Shown: positions 36,411 through 50,900 of the stretch, piece by piece | Layout: each line of letters starts with the position of its first letter | Position numbering within the stretch: the first letter of the stretch is position 1 | Assembly: GCA_944391485.1 (NCBI GenBank) | Contig: CALXTQ010000010.1 | Span: 1 to 64,000, forward strand | DNA: 64,000 nt | Direction of reading: 5' to 3' | Source: an uncultured Alphaproteobacteria bacterium | Lineage (GTDB): Bacteria; Pseudomonadota; Alphaproteobacteria; RF32; CAG-239 | Notes under the pieces: model-generated | What the model was told of the DNA's origin: nothing | Database searches by the model: none | Seen by the model: the letters and a program-made list of their open reading frames with translations, nothing else | Made by a program: the position numbers and the translations under genes

Positions 36411-37320
36411 AATTTTCAAACCCGGAATTTTAAATCTTCTGCCCCGTGTGCGCGGCAGATATTTAAAAAACGTAAGTCTGGCAAAATACACCTGGTTCGG
36501 CGTCGGCGGCCCAGCCGAAATTCTGTACATTCCCGCAGACATTGAAGATTTGAGCCATTTTCTTAAAAACAAACCCTACAACCTGCCCATCTGTCTGATA
36601 GGCGGCGGCTCCAATCTGCTGGTTCGCGACGGCGGTGTTCCCGGCGTTGTTATAAAACTCGACAGCCCGGCTTTCAAAAAAATCACTTACGGAGAAAACA
36701 CCATCACCTGCGGCGCCGGCGTGCGCAACAGCGAGTTAAAGAAACAGATGCTGGAACATGGTTTCGGCGGACTTGAATTTCTATGCTCAATCCCCGGGGT
36801 CGTCGGAGGTTCCGTCAAAACCAACGCCGGCTGTTTTGGCAGTTCCGTAAAGGACGTTATCCGCGAGGCGCAGATTATGAACGGCGACGGCGACATAAAA
36901 ACGGTTCCGGTCGGCGACCTGATGCTTTCTTACCGGAGCAGTTTTTTTCCGGACGACTGGATTATCCTAAGCATCACATTCAACACGCGCCCCGAAGCTG
37001 TCGAAAACATCAAGGCAAAGCTTGACGAACAAAAAGCCTACCGCGTAAAAAACCAGCCCTGCAACGAAAGAACCGCCGGTTCCACATTCAAAAACCCCGA
37101 GGGGCTCAAAGCGTGGGAACTCATCAAGAAGTCGGGCTGCGCCGACCTGAAAATCGGCGGGGCAAAAGTCTCGGAAAAACACTGCAACTTTCTGATAAAC
37201 ACCGGCACAGCCACTGCCGGAGACATTGAAACGCTGGGAGAAACAATCATACAAAAAGTCCGTGAACAAACCTCCATAACGCTGGAATGGGAAATAAAAC
37301 GGCTGGGAATCAACAAATAA
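36397..37320 (+). CDS. murB: UDP-N-acetylenolpyruvoylglucosamine reductase
   Basis: FAD-dependent reductase making UDP-MurNAc. The 307 residues show the FAD-binding block IGGGSNLLVRDGG, then GVVGGSVKTNAGCFG, YRSSFF, and the proton-donating Ser in AGSTFKNP, with the final catalytic Glu near LEWEIKRLG. The ATG at 36397 is preceded by GGAGGGG. It follows murG directly, where murC would normally come first. Confidence 0.96.
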   Translation: MFGIKIFKPGILNLLPRVRGRYLKNVSLAKYTWFGVGGPAEILYIPADIEDLSHFLKNKPYNLPICLIGGGSNLLVRDGGVPGVVIKLDSPAFKKITYGENTITCGAGVRNSELKKQMLEHGFGGLEFLCSIPGVVGGSVKTNAGCFGSSVKDVIREAQIMNGDGDIKTVPVGDLMLSYRSSFFPDDWIILSITFNTRPEAVENIKAKLDEQKAYRVKNQPCNERTAGSTFKNPEGLKAWELIKKSGCADLKIGGAKVSEKHCNFLINTGTATAGDIETLGETIIQKVREQTSITLEWEIKRLGINK

Positions 37321-37323
37321 ACA

Positions 37324-38205
37324 ATGGCGGGAACAGAAAAAAATACTTCTTCGGCGGAAAAGCCGGCCAAACCGGCGGACAATCGCGTTTCTCTACCGCG
37401 CGAATGGCCTTGCCGCCTCTTGGGAAACTTTCTGATTCTCGCTCTGATTTTCATATTTTCTTTCATTACCATAACCATCCGTGAAAATCTGGTTGCCAAA
37501 CAACTTCAAAATCTTTCCGACGAGTTTTGTCGCATCACGTCCAAACTGGGCTTTACCGTCGACGACATCATCATCGAAGGGCGGCGGAAAACCGCGAAAG
37601 AAGATGTGCTGAAAGCATTGGACATCCGCCGCGGCGACAACATCCTGCGGCTGGACATACAACTGCTGCGGCAAAAAATACAGGAACTTCCGTGGGTACG
37701 CGATGCCGTTGTCAAAAGGAGTTTTTTTCCAAACATCATTCATATCGGCATAACGGAGCGACGCGTTGCCTCCGTCTGGCAGATAAAAGAAAAATTTCAT
37801 CCCATTGACACCGAAGGCAACGTAATTGACGCCGACTTCAAGCCCTCCGCTCCCATCCTGCTGATTGTTGGAGCCGGCGCGCCGCAGCGCATCAACAGCC
37901 TGTTGGAAATCATATCCAAAGACAACGACGTTTATCCCCGCATAAAAGTCGCCAATTTTATTTCCCAGCGCCGTTGGAACCTGATTTTGGACAGTATCGA
38001 AAACGGCATTACCATAAAGCTGCCGGAAGAAAATATTGAACAGGCATGGAAAAAATTGCTTAAACTGAACAAGACCAAAGGGATTCTTAAACGTAAATTA
38101 ACCATCATCGATTTAAGATTAGACGATAAAGTTATTGTAAAGCTGGAAAAACTTAGCCCCGAAGAACGCAAAAAGCTCAAAGAGGTCAAGGAAAGCAACA
38201 CCTAA
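37324..38205 (+). CDS. ftsQ: Cell division protein FtsQ
   Basis: Bitopic divisome protein that links early and late components. It has a cytoplasmic N-terminal tail of about 35 residues, one membrane segment at about 36-56 (LGNFLILALIFIFSFITITI), a POTRA domain at about 75-145 (VDDIIIEGRRKTAKEDVLKA, ELPWVRDAVVKRSFFPN) and the FtsQ beta domain. The 293-residue length is usual. The ribosome binding site is weak, so translation may depend on murB 3 nt upstream. The ddl gene that often precedes ftsQ is missing. Confidence 0.93.
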   Translation: MAGTEKNTSSAEKPAKPADNRVSLPREWPCRLLGNFLILALIFIFSFITITIRENLVAKQLQNLSDEFCRITSKLGFTVDDIIIEGRRKTAKEDVLKALDIRRGDNILRLDIQLLRQKIQELPWVRDAVVKRSFFPNIIHIGITERRVASVWQIKEKFHPIDTEGNVIDADFKPSAPILLIVGAGAPQRINSLLEIISKDNDVYPRIKVANFISQRRWNLILDSIENGITIKLPEENIEQAWKKLLKLNKTKGILKRKLTIIDLRLDDKVIVKLEKLSPEERKKLKEVKESNT

Positions 38206-38219
38206 GGAGATGACAGAAA

Positions 38220-39473
38220 TTGACGCCGTCTTTTAACCGCCTGACAACAATCGCAGCTCTGGACATCGGTTCGTCCAAGGTATGCTGTATTATTGCAAAA
38301 ATAAGCCGGGATAAAAGAATCAATGTTGTCGGTTACGGCTACAACGCCTCAAAGGGCATCAAAAACGGTATCATCACCGATATTAACCAGGCCACCCTGT
38401 CTGTCTGCAATGCTGTCGAAACCGCGGAGCAAATGGCTAACGAAAGAATTGACCGCATCATCGTCAACATCTCCGGCGACAAAATAAAAAGCGTCATCAA
38501 AAACGCGACGATTTCCATCAACAAAAACCGCCCGGTCAACGAAAATGACATTACCAAAGTTATTGAAAAAGGCATAAACAAAATCAACGTCGACGGACAC
38601 GAGCTCATTCACTGCCTGCCGACAAGCTACCGTCTGGACATGGGAGAGGAAATCAAGGATCCGCGCAACATCTTCGGAGAAAACCTGTCTGTCGACATTC
38701 TTTTGGGACTGGTTCCCGACATCATGTTCCGCAACATTTCCACTGTCATCGAAAACGCGCACCTCGAAATCGCCGAAAAAGCCTTCTCGGCCTATGCCTC
38801 AGGTCTGTCCTGCCTGGTAGACGACGAAAAGGAAATCGGCGCGACGGTCATTGACATCGGCGGCGGAACAACCAGTATTGCCAGCTTCAAACACGGACAT
38901 CCCGTCTACTTCTCGTCCATCGCCGTCGGCGGCAACAATGTTACGAATGATATCGCCTGGGGCCTGACCACGTCGTTCACACATGCGGAACGTCTGAAAA
39001 CCCTCCACGGCTGCGCTTTTCTGACACAAGCCGACAAAGAGGAAACCATCAATGTTTACCCGGTCGGAGAAGAAGACGATAGTTCGATCAAACAAGTGCC
39101 CAAAGCCGAATTAATCAGCATCATCACGCCGCGCATTGAGGAAACGTTCGAACTTGTCAACAAAAAGCTCTGCGAACACGGGCTGAGAGACGTGCCCAGC
39201 CACCGCGTTGTTCTGACCGGCGGCGGCAGCCAGCTGTCGGGCATCCGCGAAGTCGCCGCCATGGTTCTTGACAAACAGGTGCGTCTCGGTCGTCCGAAAA
39301 ACATCGGCGGTCTGCCGGATATTCTGTGCAGCCCCGCATTTTCAACCGCGGTCGGCCTGCTTTCCTTCGCCTTGAATTACACTGAAAAAAAACCGGCCAA
39401 AATCATCAACAAACCGGTTCACAGCGCCGGAACTTTCGGCAAAATTCTGGGCTGGATGAAACAAAATTTCTAA
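38220..39473 (+). CDS. ftsA: Cell division protein FtsA
   Basis: Actin-like protein that tethers FtsZ to the membrane. The 417-residue product has the phosphate-1 motif ALDIGSSKVCCII, the phosphate-2 motif VIDIGGGTTSIA, the adenosine motif VVLTGGGSQLSG, and a C-terminal amphipathic helix KILGWMKQNF for membrane binding. The start is a TTG at 38220 preceded by AAGGAG at 10 nt; other starts would cut the phosphate-1 strand. A 93-nt AT-rich spacer precedes ftsZ. Confidence 0.96.
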   Translation: MTPSFNRLTTIAALDIGSSKVCCIIAKISRDKRINVVGYGYNASKGIKNGIITDINQATLSVCNAVETAEQMANERIDRIIVNISGDKIKSVIKNATISINKNRPVNENDITKVIEKGINKINVDGHELIHCLPTSYRLDMGEEIKDPRNIFGENLSVDILLGLVPDIMFRNISTVIENAHLEIAEKAFSAYASGLSCLVDDEKEIGATVIDIGGGTTSIASFKHGHPVYFSSIAVGGNNVTNDIAWGLTTSFTHAERLKTLHGCAFLTQADKEETINVYPVGEEDDSSIKQVPKAELISIITPRIEETFELVNKKLCEHGLRDVPSHRVVLTGGGSQLSGIREVAAMVLDKQVRLGRPKNIGGLPDILCSPAFSTAVGLLSFALNYTEKKPAKIINKPVHSAGTFGKILGWMKQNF

Positions 39474-39566
39474 ATTTGTTTTTTTAATATTTTTAGTAAC
39501 CAAAACTTAATTACTTTCTCTTATTCTAAAATCAAATTCAGTAAATTTTTTGGAGTAAGAAATACA

Positions 39567-41240
39567 ATGTCAATCAAATTAGCCGTACCAGAAAAAACTG
39601 TTATGCATTTAAAACCGCGGATATCCGTTATCGGCGTCGGCGGCGGCGGCGGCAATGCCGTCAATAACATGATAGCGCAAAATCTGGAAGGCGTCGATTT
39701 CATTGTTGCCAACACCGATGCGCAGGCTTTGGCCCATTCCTCGGCCAGCCGCAAAATTCAGCTTGGCCTGCAGACCACGCAGGGTCTGGGCGCCGGCGCC
39801 CGTCCGGAAGTCGGAAAAATGGCCGCCGAAGAAGCCAAGGAAGAAATTGAAAAGGAACTGGAAGGCGCCAACATGGTCTTTATCACCGCCGGCATGGGCG
39901 GCGGCACAGGCTCGGGAGCAGCGCCCGTCGTTGCCAAAATAGCCAAGGAAAAAGGCATTCTGACCGTCGGAGTTGTAACTAAACCTTTCCAGTTCGAGGG
40001 AAAAAAACGTTTTGAAACGGCTGAAGCGGCTGTCGAAGAATTTACCAAACAGGTCGACAGCATTATCATTATTCCCAACCAGAACCTGTTCCGCATTGCC
40101 GACAAAAAAACCACGCTTGCCGACGCGTTTGTCATGGCTGACAATGTCTTATACGCCGGCGTCCGTTCCATTACCGATCTGATGATGATGCCCGGCCTCA
40201 TCAATCTGGACTTTGCGGACATCAAAAGCATTATGGAAGATAAAGGCAAAGCCATTATGGGCACCGGTGAAGCTGAAGGTGAGGACCGCGCCGTCAAAGC
40301 CGCGGAGCAAGCCTTGTCCAACCCACTGCTCGACGACTGTTCCATGCATGGCGCCAAAGGCGTTTTAATCAATATTACCGGCGGTTCTGATATCACGCTG
40401 TTTGAAATCGACGAAGCGGCCAGCCGCATAAAAGAGGAAGTCGACGAGGATGCCAACATAATTTTCGGTTCCAGCTTTGATGAAAGCCTGGTCGGAAAAA
40501 TCCGCGTTTCTATCGTCGCCACCGGCATCGGCGAGGACAAAAACAGCCGCCCCAAACCCAAACCGGTCATTCAGCCGAACTATATTGAAGAGAGTTTCAG
40601 CTCTGCTTCTGTCGTCGCGCCGAATCCCGAACTCGATTCCAACCTGGAAAAATTCTCGGCAACCAAAACGGAAATAGCCGAAGATGTCAGTGAGATTATC
40701 GAAAATTCCGAGATAGTTTCACTTGATGAAGAAGCGGCCAAACCGGTCGAGCAGCCGGTTCAGGTAGACGCCGCGGAAGAAAAGTTTGAAGATTTTGATT
40801 CTTTAGACAAATCTTCCGTCATGACCGAAATGCCGAAGGCTTCTTCTTTATTCAAAGCTATTATTAACAAAACGGAAGACATCACCGCCGAAGCACAGCT
40901 GGAAAATGTGTTGTCTTCCAACGAAAATACCTTTTCGGCCAAAACGCCGCTTCGCGCGGTCGAGGAAGAACCCGAACTGTTTCCCAATCACAATCCGGCA
41001 CCCTTTGCCGCCCGCAGGACGGAAGAACCGGAACGGCTGATTGTCAGCGATGACGAGGAGGAATATACGCCGACCCTGATTGAAAGAGTTACCGGTTTTT
41101 CCATAGCCAAAAGAAACCGTAAAAAACAAAAAGAGAATGAACGGTTTCAGGAACCCGTTTCCCCCTCTTTTTCCGAGGACGAAGACCGCGATGAAGACCG
41201 GTTAAATCTGGAAATCCCGTCTTTTCTTCGCCGGAAGTAG
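39567..41240 (+). CDS. ftsZ: Cell division protein FtsZ
   Basis: Tubulin-like GTPase that forms the Z ring. The GTPase core spans residues about 10-325 with [13 protein letters not shown] and the tubulin signature [11 protein letters not shown] long acidic disordered linker of about 200 residues follows, and the protein ends in the conserved tail peptide [10 protein letters not shown], which binds FtsA. At 557 residues it is long, as in many alphaproteobacteria. TTGGAG precedes the ATG. A terminator closes the cluster. Confidence 0.97.
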   Translation: MSIKLAVPEKTVMHLKPRISVIGVGGGGGNAVNNMIAQNLEGVDFIVANTDAQALAHSSASRKIQLGLQTTQGLGAGARPEVGKMAAEEAKEEIEKELEGANMVFITAGMGGGTGSGAAPVVAKIAKEKGILTVGVVTKPFQFEGKKRFETAEAAVEEFTKQVDSIIIIPNQNLFRIADKKTTLADAFVMADNVLYAGVRSITDLMMMPGLINLDFADIKSIMEDKGKAIMGTGEAEGEDRAVKAAEQALSNPLLDDCSMHGAKGVLINITGGSDITLFEIDEAASRIKEEVDEDANIIFGSSFDESLVGKIRVSIVATGIGEDKNSRPKPKPVIQPNYIEESFSSASVVAPNPELDSNLEKFSATKTEIAEDVSEIIENSEIVSLDEEAAKPVEQPVQVDAAEEKFEDFDSLDKSSVMTEMPKASSLFKAIINKTEDITAEAQLENVLSSNENTFSAKTPLRAVEEEPELFPNHNPAPFAARRTEEPERLIVSDDEEEYTPTLIERVTGFSIAKRNRKKQKENERFQEPVSPSFSEDEDRDEDRLNLEIPSFLRRK

Positions 41241-41271
41241 GTCTCGGTAATTATTATAAGTTATAAACCAT

Positions 41272-41300
41272 AAAAAAGCGGGAAAATTCCCGCTTTTTTT
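41272..41300. terminator. Bidirectional terminator after ftsZ
   Basis: AAAAAAGCGGGAA / TTCCCGCTTTTTTT hairpin with a very short loop, between the converging ftsZ and OmpA-like genes. Confidence 0.92.
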
Positions 41301-41312
41301 AGTTCTTTCTTT

Positions 41313-41954
41313 TCAATTCAACATATTGATAAGCGTTATCTCAACGCGGCGGTTCTGTTCGCGGCCGGCCGTCGTCGCATTGCTGGCGATCGGATTATTC
41401 GGTCCCATGCCGTTGACGATCATTCGCGCCGTGCTTACATTTCTCAGCCGCAGATAATTAGCCACGGCCTGCGCTCTTTGCAGAGACAATTTGTTATTAT
41501 AGGCAACCGTTCCCGTATTGTCCGTATAACCGACAATCTGGACATTGGTCTTGTCAAACTCGTTGATAACCTTGGCTACAGAATCCAAGATTTTGTTAAA
41601 TACCGGCTTAAAAACAGCGGAATCCGTATCAAACGTAATGTTGCTGGGCATAATCAGACGAACCTGATCGCCGTTTTTCTGAACCTGAACGCCGGTCCCG
41701 ACCAGTTCCTCACGCAGCCTGCGAGCCTGCAGATCCATATAACCGCCGACTCCCGCGCCGCTTGCGGCCCCGATTCCCGCGCCGATCAGGGCGCCTTTCT
41801 TACCGCCAATCAGAGCGCCGATTCCCGCGCCCGCCGCCGTGCCGATGCCCGTTCCCCAGGCCGTTTTGGAAACCTTGCTTTCTCCGGTATAAGGGTCCGT
41901 TGCGCAAGCAGCCAAAAAACTGGCGGCCACAAAAGACAAAAACAGTTTTTTCAT
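41313..41954 (-). CDS. OmpA-family outer-membrane lipoprotein (YiaD-like)
   Basis: A 213-residue lipoprotein: signal peptide with lipobox LAAC at residue 17. It is followed by a Gly-rich membrane-interacting segment (residues about 34-70, many GxGxGxxxGG repeats, glycine-zipper type) and an OmpA C-terminal peptidoglycan-binding domain (about 95-213). That domain has NITFDTDSAVFKP, VGYTDNTGT and the Arg-containing end GREQNRRVEI. It likely anchors the outer membrane to peptidoglycan. It is monocistronic, converging on ftsZ. Confidence 0.93.
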   Translation of the reverse strand: MKKLFLSFVAASFLAACATDPYTGESKVSKTAWGTGIGTAAGAGIGALIGGKKGALIGAGIGAASGAGVGGYMDLQARRLREELVGTGVQVQKNGDQVRLIMPSNITFDTDSAVFKPVFNKILDSVAKVINEFDKTNVQIVGYTDNTGTVAYNNKLSLQRAQAVANYLRLRNVSTARMIVNGMGPNNPIASNATTAGREQNRRVEITLINMLN

Positions 41955-42081
41955 TTCTTTCTCCTTTTGTTAAACTGCTTCCAGTTTAAAAAGAAAATAA
42001 AAAAACACAAGCCCCGCCCGACGATTAAAAACAAAATTCCACAAAAAAAACGGAGAACAAAGTTCTCCGCAGAAAAAAAGC

Positions 42082-42414
42082 TTACTGACATGCTTTTTTT
42101 ATTTCTTCCCATAGGCCGTAAATATATTCGACATCAACACGCTCTCCATACGGACAGCCCATACGACGAACAACATACAGCATATGCTCGTAGCCTTCTT
42201 CCAAAGCGGTCCCGCAAACGGCAGGATGATCGCGAAGGCTTTCCATTTTGCCGCTAGCAAAAGCTTCGAGCAGTTCTTTTCGATGCTGCGCGGCCTTTGC
42301 GGCGGCTTTTTTTGTTTTTTTCTTTGTCCGGCATTTTCCGCACTGATCAGCCGTCAGAAAAAGCAAGACCAGCATAACCAGACCGAACAAAAGGACATCA
42401 TAAACCGACGCCAT
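42082..42414 (-). CDS. Small single-pass membrane protein, unknown
   Basis: A 110-residue protein starting MASVYDVLLFGLVMLVLLFL, with one membrane segment at about 5-22, then two Cys (CGKC), a very basic Lys-rich stretch and a soluble tail with three more Cys. I do not recognise it. The real start is the ATG at 42414; the frame is open much further upstream but overlaps the gene at 42416-42997, whose stop lies one base before this ATG in reading order. It is probably cotranscribed with the two paralogous genes upstream. Confidence 0.65.
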   Translation of the reverse strand: MASVYDVLLFGLVMLVLLFLTADQCGKCRTKKKTKKAAAKAAQHRKELLEAFASGKMESLRDHPAVCGTALEEGYEHMLYVVRRMGCPYGERVDVEYIYGLWEEIKKACQ

Positions 42415-42415
42415 C

Positions 42416-42997
42416 TCAGTCCATTTTTGCTTTAACAATCCGCAAAACAGCGTTGAGATACTGCCACAACATTTTTTCCCTGCGACAGTGCTCCATATCC
42501 AGCCCGTTTTCGACATACTTTTTGTGAAGCACGCGATAAGCCTTCGTTTTCGCCGTTCTGACCTGTCCGGCAAAAATCTGCAGTTCCTCCACATTATAAA
42601 GATGGATAAAGCTGTTGGCCTCCATCCTGCTGATTCCGCACGGAACCAAAAACTCCGTGTCCACGGGATCGCATTCGGAAAGTTTCTGCATGAGACGCCG
42701 GGTAAAAACAGCCCTGATCTCTTCTTTGATTTCTTTCCAGAAAACAATCGCCTCCCTGATAATTTTCATCACCTGAGGATGCTGTTTCTCGTCTTTGATA
42801 TCCCGTTCGGCGGCAAGGAGCATTCGCTCTGCTATTTCCAGCAGTTTTCTCTGTTCCTGACTGTCCAGTGCATTAATCACTTTCTGGGACATCTCATAGT
42901 CAACTTTGTCTAATGCTCCGATATGGTAATGCGGAGCCGGTGCTGCCAAAAAATCCTTGTCTTTCAGCAAACCTGCGATAAATTCGTTTATCTGCAT
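42416..42997 (-). CDS. Unknown protein, paralogue of the next upstream gene
   Basis: A 193-residue, soluble, helix-rich protein with no known domain that I can see. It shares an arrangement with the neighbouring gene product at 43024-43593: a start with LLKDKDFL against LMADKDIL, KVDYEMSQ against KMDYDASQ, FWKEIKEEI against FWQKLQNDI, TRRLMQKL against TRMMLEVL, and the ending NAVLRIVKAK against NSVLRVMKK. Similarity over full length with few gaps points to a tandem duplication. It precedes the small membrane protein gene. Confidence 0.7.
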   Translation of the reverse strand: MQINEFIAGLLKDKDFLAAPAPHYHIGALDKVDYEMSQKVINALDSQEQRKLLEIAERMLLAAERDIKDEKQHPQVMKIIREAIVFWKEIKEEIRAVFTRRLMQKLSECDPVDTEFLVPCGISRMEANSFIHLYNVEELQIFAGQVRTAKTKAYRVLHKKYVENGLDMEHCRREKMLWQYLNAVLRIVKAKMD

Positions 42998-43023
42998 GTT
43001 GTTTTAGTTTAAGAAATTTAACA

Positions 43024-43593
43024 TTATTTTTTCATAACCCGGAGTACGGAATTCCAAAATTTCCACGCCTCCTGATACGATTTCAACATAGCCACATCCT
43101 TGCGGTTTGAGGTACGGTAGCTTTCAAGCGCTTTTTCATTCACCTGGCAGCGATAAATCACTCTTTCGAGCAAAAGCCTGTATTGCTCTTCCGTCAGCCT
43201 TTTGCAAAAATCTTCCGCCGCACAGACGGCAAAAGTCATTCCCGAACGATTTATTTTAACATTCTCATCCCGCAGCAAAACTTCCAGCATCATTCTTGTC
43301 CGGACACAGGAAATGTCGTTTTGGAGCTTTTGCCAAAACTCATAGCTTTTTTCCCGATACCGATTGATATTAAAAAAGTCCTGCCAAAAAGATGTTTTAT
43401 TGTCGCAGAGCAGTTCAACTATAGATTTCTGGGCATATTTATACAGCCTTATCAAATCATGAAGACGCTGTTCTTCCAAAAATCTGCGAACCTGAGAAGC
43501 ATCATAATCCATTTTTCCCAACGGAAATCTGGTTTTCTGAGAGAGGATATCCTTATCCGCCATCAGATTGTTAAGATAATTCACTGTTCCCAT
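43024..43593 (-). CDS. Unknown protein, paralogue of the downstream gene
   Basis: A 189-residue helical protein, the upstream member of the diverged pair with 42416-42997. It has no signal peptide or membrane segment. Conserved between the two are aromatic and charged positions near both ends (DKD, DY..SQ, FW..L...I, the terminal VLR(I/V)(V/M)K). It begins at an ATG at 43593 with no strong ribosome binding site. The three genes 43593 to 42082 run in one direction with gaps of 26 and 1 nt and look like an operon of unknown role. Confidence 0.7.
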   Translation of the reverse strand: MGTVNYLNNLMADKDILSQKTRFPLGKMDYDASQVRRFLEEQRLHDLIRLYKYAQKSIVELLCDNKTSFWQDFFNINRYREKSYEFWQKLQNDISCVRTRMMLEVLLRDENVKINRSGMTFAVCAAEDFCKRLTEEQYRLLLERVIYRCQVNEKALESYRTSNRKDVAMLKSYQEAWKFWNSVLRVMKK

Positions 43594-43730
43594 ATATTAG
43601 ACATTTTTATATATTAAGAAATCAAAACCAGCTTGCGCCGGCTATTATACTAATCGACATCATAATTTCACTTAATCTCCCTTTATAACACAGGAATTGC
43701 GAAAATCAACAAAATTTGTGAAAAAATATA

Positions 43731-43766
43731 AAAAAACCTCCCCCGCATTACGGGAGAGGTTTTTTG
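43731..43766 (-). terminator. Intrinsic terminator of the rpoBC transcript
   Basis: AAAAAACCTC and GAGGTTTTTT flanks with CCCCG/CGGGA inner arms around CATTA. On the minus strand it is followed by a T-rich run. It lies 16 nt beyond the rpoC stop codon. Confidence 0.9.
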
Positions 43767-43781
43767 TTTTGGCAGTTTCTG

Positions 43782-47987
<4,206 letters not shown>

Positions 47988-47992
47988 TTACC

Positions 47993-50900
47993 TTAAACTT
48001 CTTCGTTCAGCAATTCGACGTTCAGACACAGAGACTTGATTTCCTTAACCAGAACGTTAAAGGATTCCGGAATACCGGCTTCAAATCCGTCATCGCCGCG
48101 GACAATGGCCTCATAGACCTTGGTACGACCGTTGACATCGTCAGATTTAACCGTCAGCATTTCCTGCAGCGTATAGGCAGCGCCGTAAGCCTGCAGAGCC
48201 CAGACTTCCATTTCGCCGAAACGCTGTCCGCCGAACTGAGCCTTACCGCCCAACGGCTGCTGCGTAACCAGAGAATATGGACCGACTGAACGGGCATGCA
48301 TTTTCTCGTCAACGATATGGTGCAGTTTGATCATGTAAATGATACCGACGGTAACCTTGCGGTCAAACTTCTCGCCGGTGCGGCCGTCATACAGGTCAAT
48401 CTGACCTGAAGTCGGCAGTCCCGCGAGAGACAGCATACGGTTGATATCTTCTCCCGAAGCGCCGTCAAAGACCGGCGTCGCCATCGGAATACCGTTTTTA
48501 AGATTGGAAATCATTTCCAGCCGCTCGGCTTCGTTCAACGGCGCGATTTCATTCTTGAACTGTTTTTCGCCATAAATCTCTTTGAGTTTGGCATTCAGTT
48601 CTTCCGCCGTTTTTTCGCCGCGCTTGTACTGCTCGCACATTTCGTTCAGCTGTTTGCCGAGTTCGCGAGCTGCCCAGCCGAGGTGTGTTTCCAAAATCTG
48701 TCCGACGTTCATACGGGACGGAACACCCAGCGGGTTCAGCACAATGTCAACCGGCGTGCCGTCTTCCATATACGGCATATCCTGCAGCGGCAGAACGCGG
48801 GAAATCGTACCTTTGTTACCGTGGCGTCCGGCAATCTTATCGCCTGACTGGATTTTTCTCTTGGTCGCAATAAAGACTTTGACCATCTTCAGAACGCCCG
48901 GCAGCAGGTCGTCGCCGCGCTGTACTTTTTCAACCTTGTTGTCAAAGTGTTTCTGAATCTTTTCAACGCGGGCGTCAAACGCGGCGCTGAATTCCTCTAC
49001 TTTAGCCATAACGTCTTCATCTTTGACGATAATTTTGCGCCACTGCGAAGACGGAACGGTTTCCAGAGCCTCTTCGGTCAGCGTTGAGTTTTTGGCAATT
49101 CCTTTCGGAGCGTCAACAACAACCTGGCCCAAAAGCATGGATTTCAGACGGGCATCGTAGTTTCTGCGGATAATGGCGATTTCATCATCACGGTCTTTGG
49201 CCAGCTGCGAAATCTCTTCCTGCTCGATGGACAAAGCGCGCTCGTCTTTCTCTACGCCGCGGCGCGAGAAGACATGAACGTCAACGACAATACCCTCAAT
49301 ACCCGGCTGAACGCGCAAAGACGTGTCGCGGACATCGGAAGCTTTTTCACCGAAGATGGCGCGCAGCAGTTTTTCTTCCGGCGTAACCGGAGATTCGCCT
49401 TTCGGCGTAACCTTGCCGACCAGAATATCGCCGGCCTTGACTTCGGCGCCGATATAAACGATACCGGCCTCGTCCAGATTACGCAGCGCTTCTTCGCCGA
49501 CATTCGGAATATCGCGGGTAATTTCTTCCTGACCAAGCTTCGTATCGCGGGCCATAACTTCAAACTCTTCAATATGCAGAGAAGTGAAGACATCGTCGCG
49601 GGAAACGCGCTCGGACAGCAGAATGGCATCCTCGTAGTTCAGACCGTTCCAGGGCATAAAAGCAACCAGAACGTTCTTGCCCAGAGCCAGTTCGCCCATG
49701 TCGGTACACGGACCGTCGGCCATAATGTCGCCGGCCTTAACCTCATCGCCAACCTTAACCAGCGGCACCTGGTTAATGCAGGTGTTCTGGTTCGAGCGGC
49801 GAAATTTCTGCAGCTTGTAGATTTCAACACCCATATCGGCCGCATTGCCGTCCTTGGAGCGGACAACGATACGGTTCGCGTCGACAGCATCGACAATACC
49901 GTCATATTTGGCAACCACGGTCGCGCCGGAATCTTTGGCAACAGTAGCTTCCATACCGGTACCGACCAGAGGAGCCTCGGAACGCAGCAGAGGCACGCCC
50001 TGACGCTGCATGTTTGAACCCATCAGCGCGCGGTTCGCGTCATCGTTTTCCAGGAATGGAATCAGAGCGGTTGCAACCGAAACCAGCTGTTTCGGAGAAA
50101 CGTCAATGAAATCAATTTCCTCAGGATGCGCAAACTCAAACTCACCGGCTTTGCGGCAGGCAATCAGATCATTTTCAAAATGTCCGTCCTCTTTGACCTT
50201 GGCATTCGCTTCGGCAATTTTGAACTTGCCTTCCTCGTTTGCCGACAGGTAAACAACCTCGTTGGTAACCACGCCGTTGACAACCTTACGGTACGGACAT
50301 TCAATAAAGCCGTATTTATTGATGCGGGCATAAGTCGACAGCGAGTTGATCAGACCGATGTTCGGACCCTCCGGCGTTTCAATCGGGCAGATACGTCCGT
50401 AGTGAGTCGGATGAACGTCGCGGACTTCAAAGCCGGCGCGCTCACGGGACAAACCGCCGGGGCCCAGAGCCGACAGACGGCGCTTATGGGTAATTTCCGA
50501 CAGCGGGTTGTTCTGGTCCATAACCTGCGACAGCTGCGAAGAACCGAAAAACTCGCTGATAACCGCAGCAATCGGTTTGGCATTGACCAGATCCTGCGGC
50601 TTGACATTATTCAGAACTTCCGAAGACATTCTTTCGCGGATAGCTCTTTCCATGCGCAGCAGACCCATGCGGTACTGGTTTTCCATCAGTTCGCCGACCG
50701 AACGGACACGGCGGTTGCCGAGGTGGTCAATATCGTCGACTTCGCCTTTACCGTCGCGCAGTTCTACCAAACGCTTGACAATGCGCAGAATATCGTCTTT
50801 GCGCAGCGTGCGGTATGTATCCGGAGCATCATCAAAAGAAATGTCCAGCGCAACGTTCATCTTAACACGGCCGACGGATGACAGATCATAGCGCTCGTTG

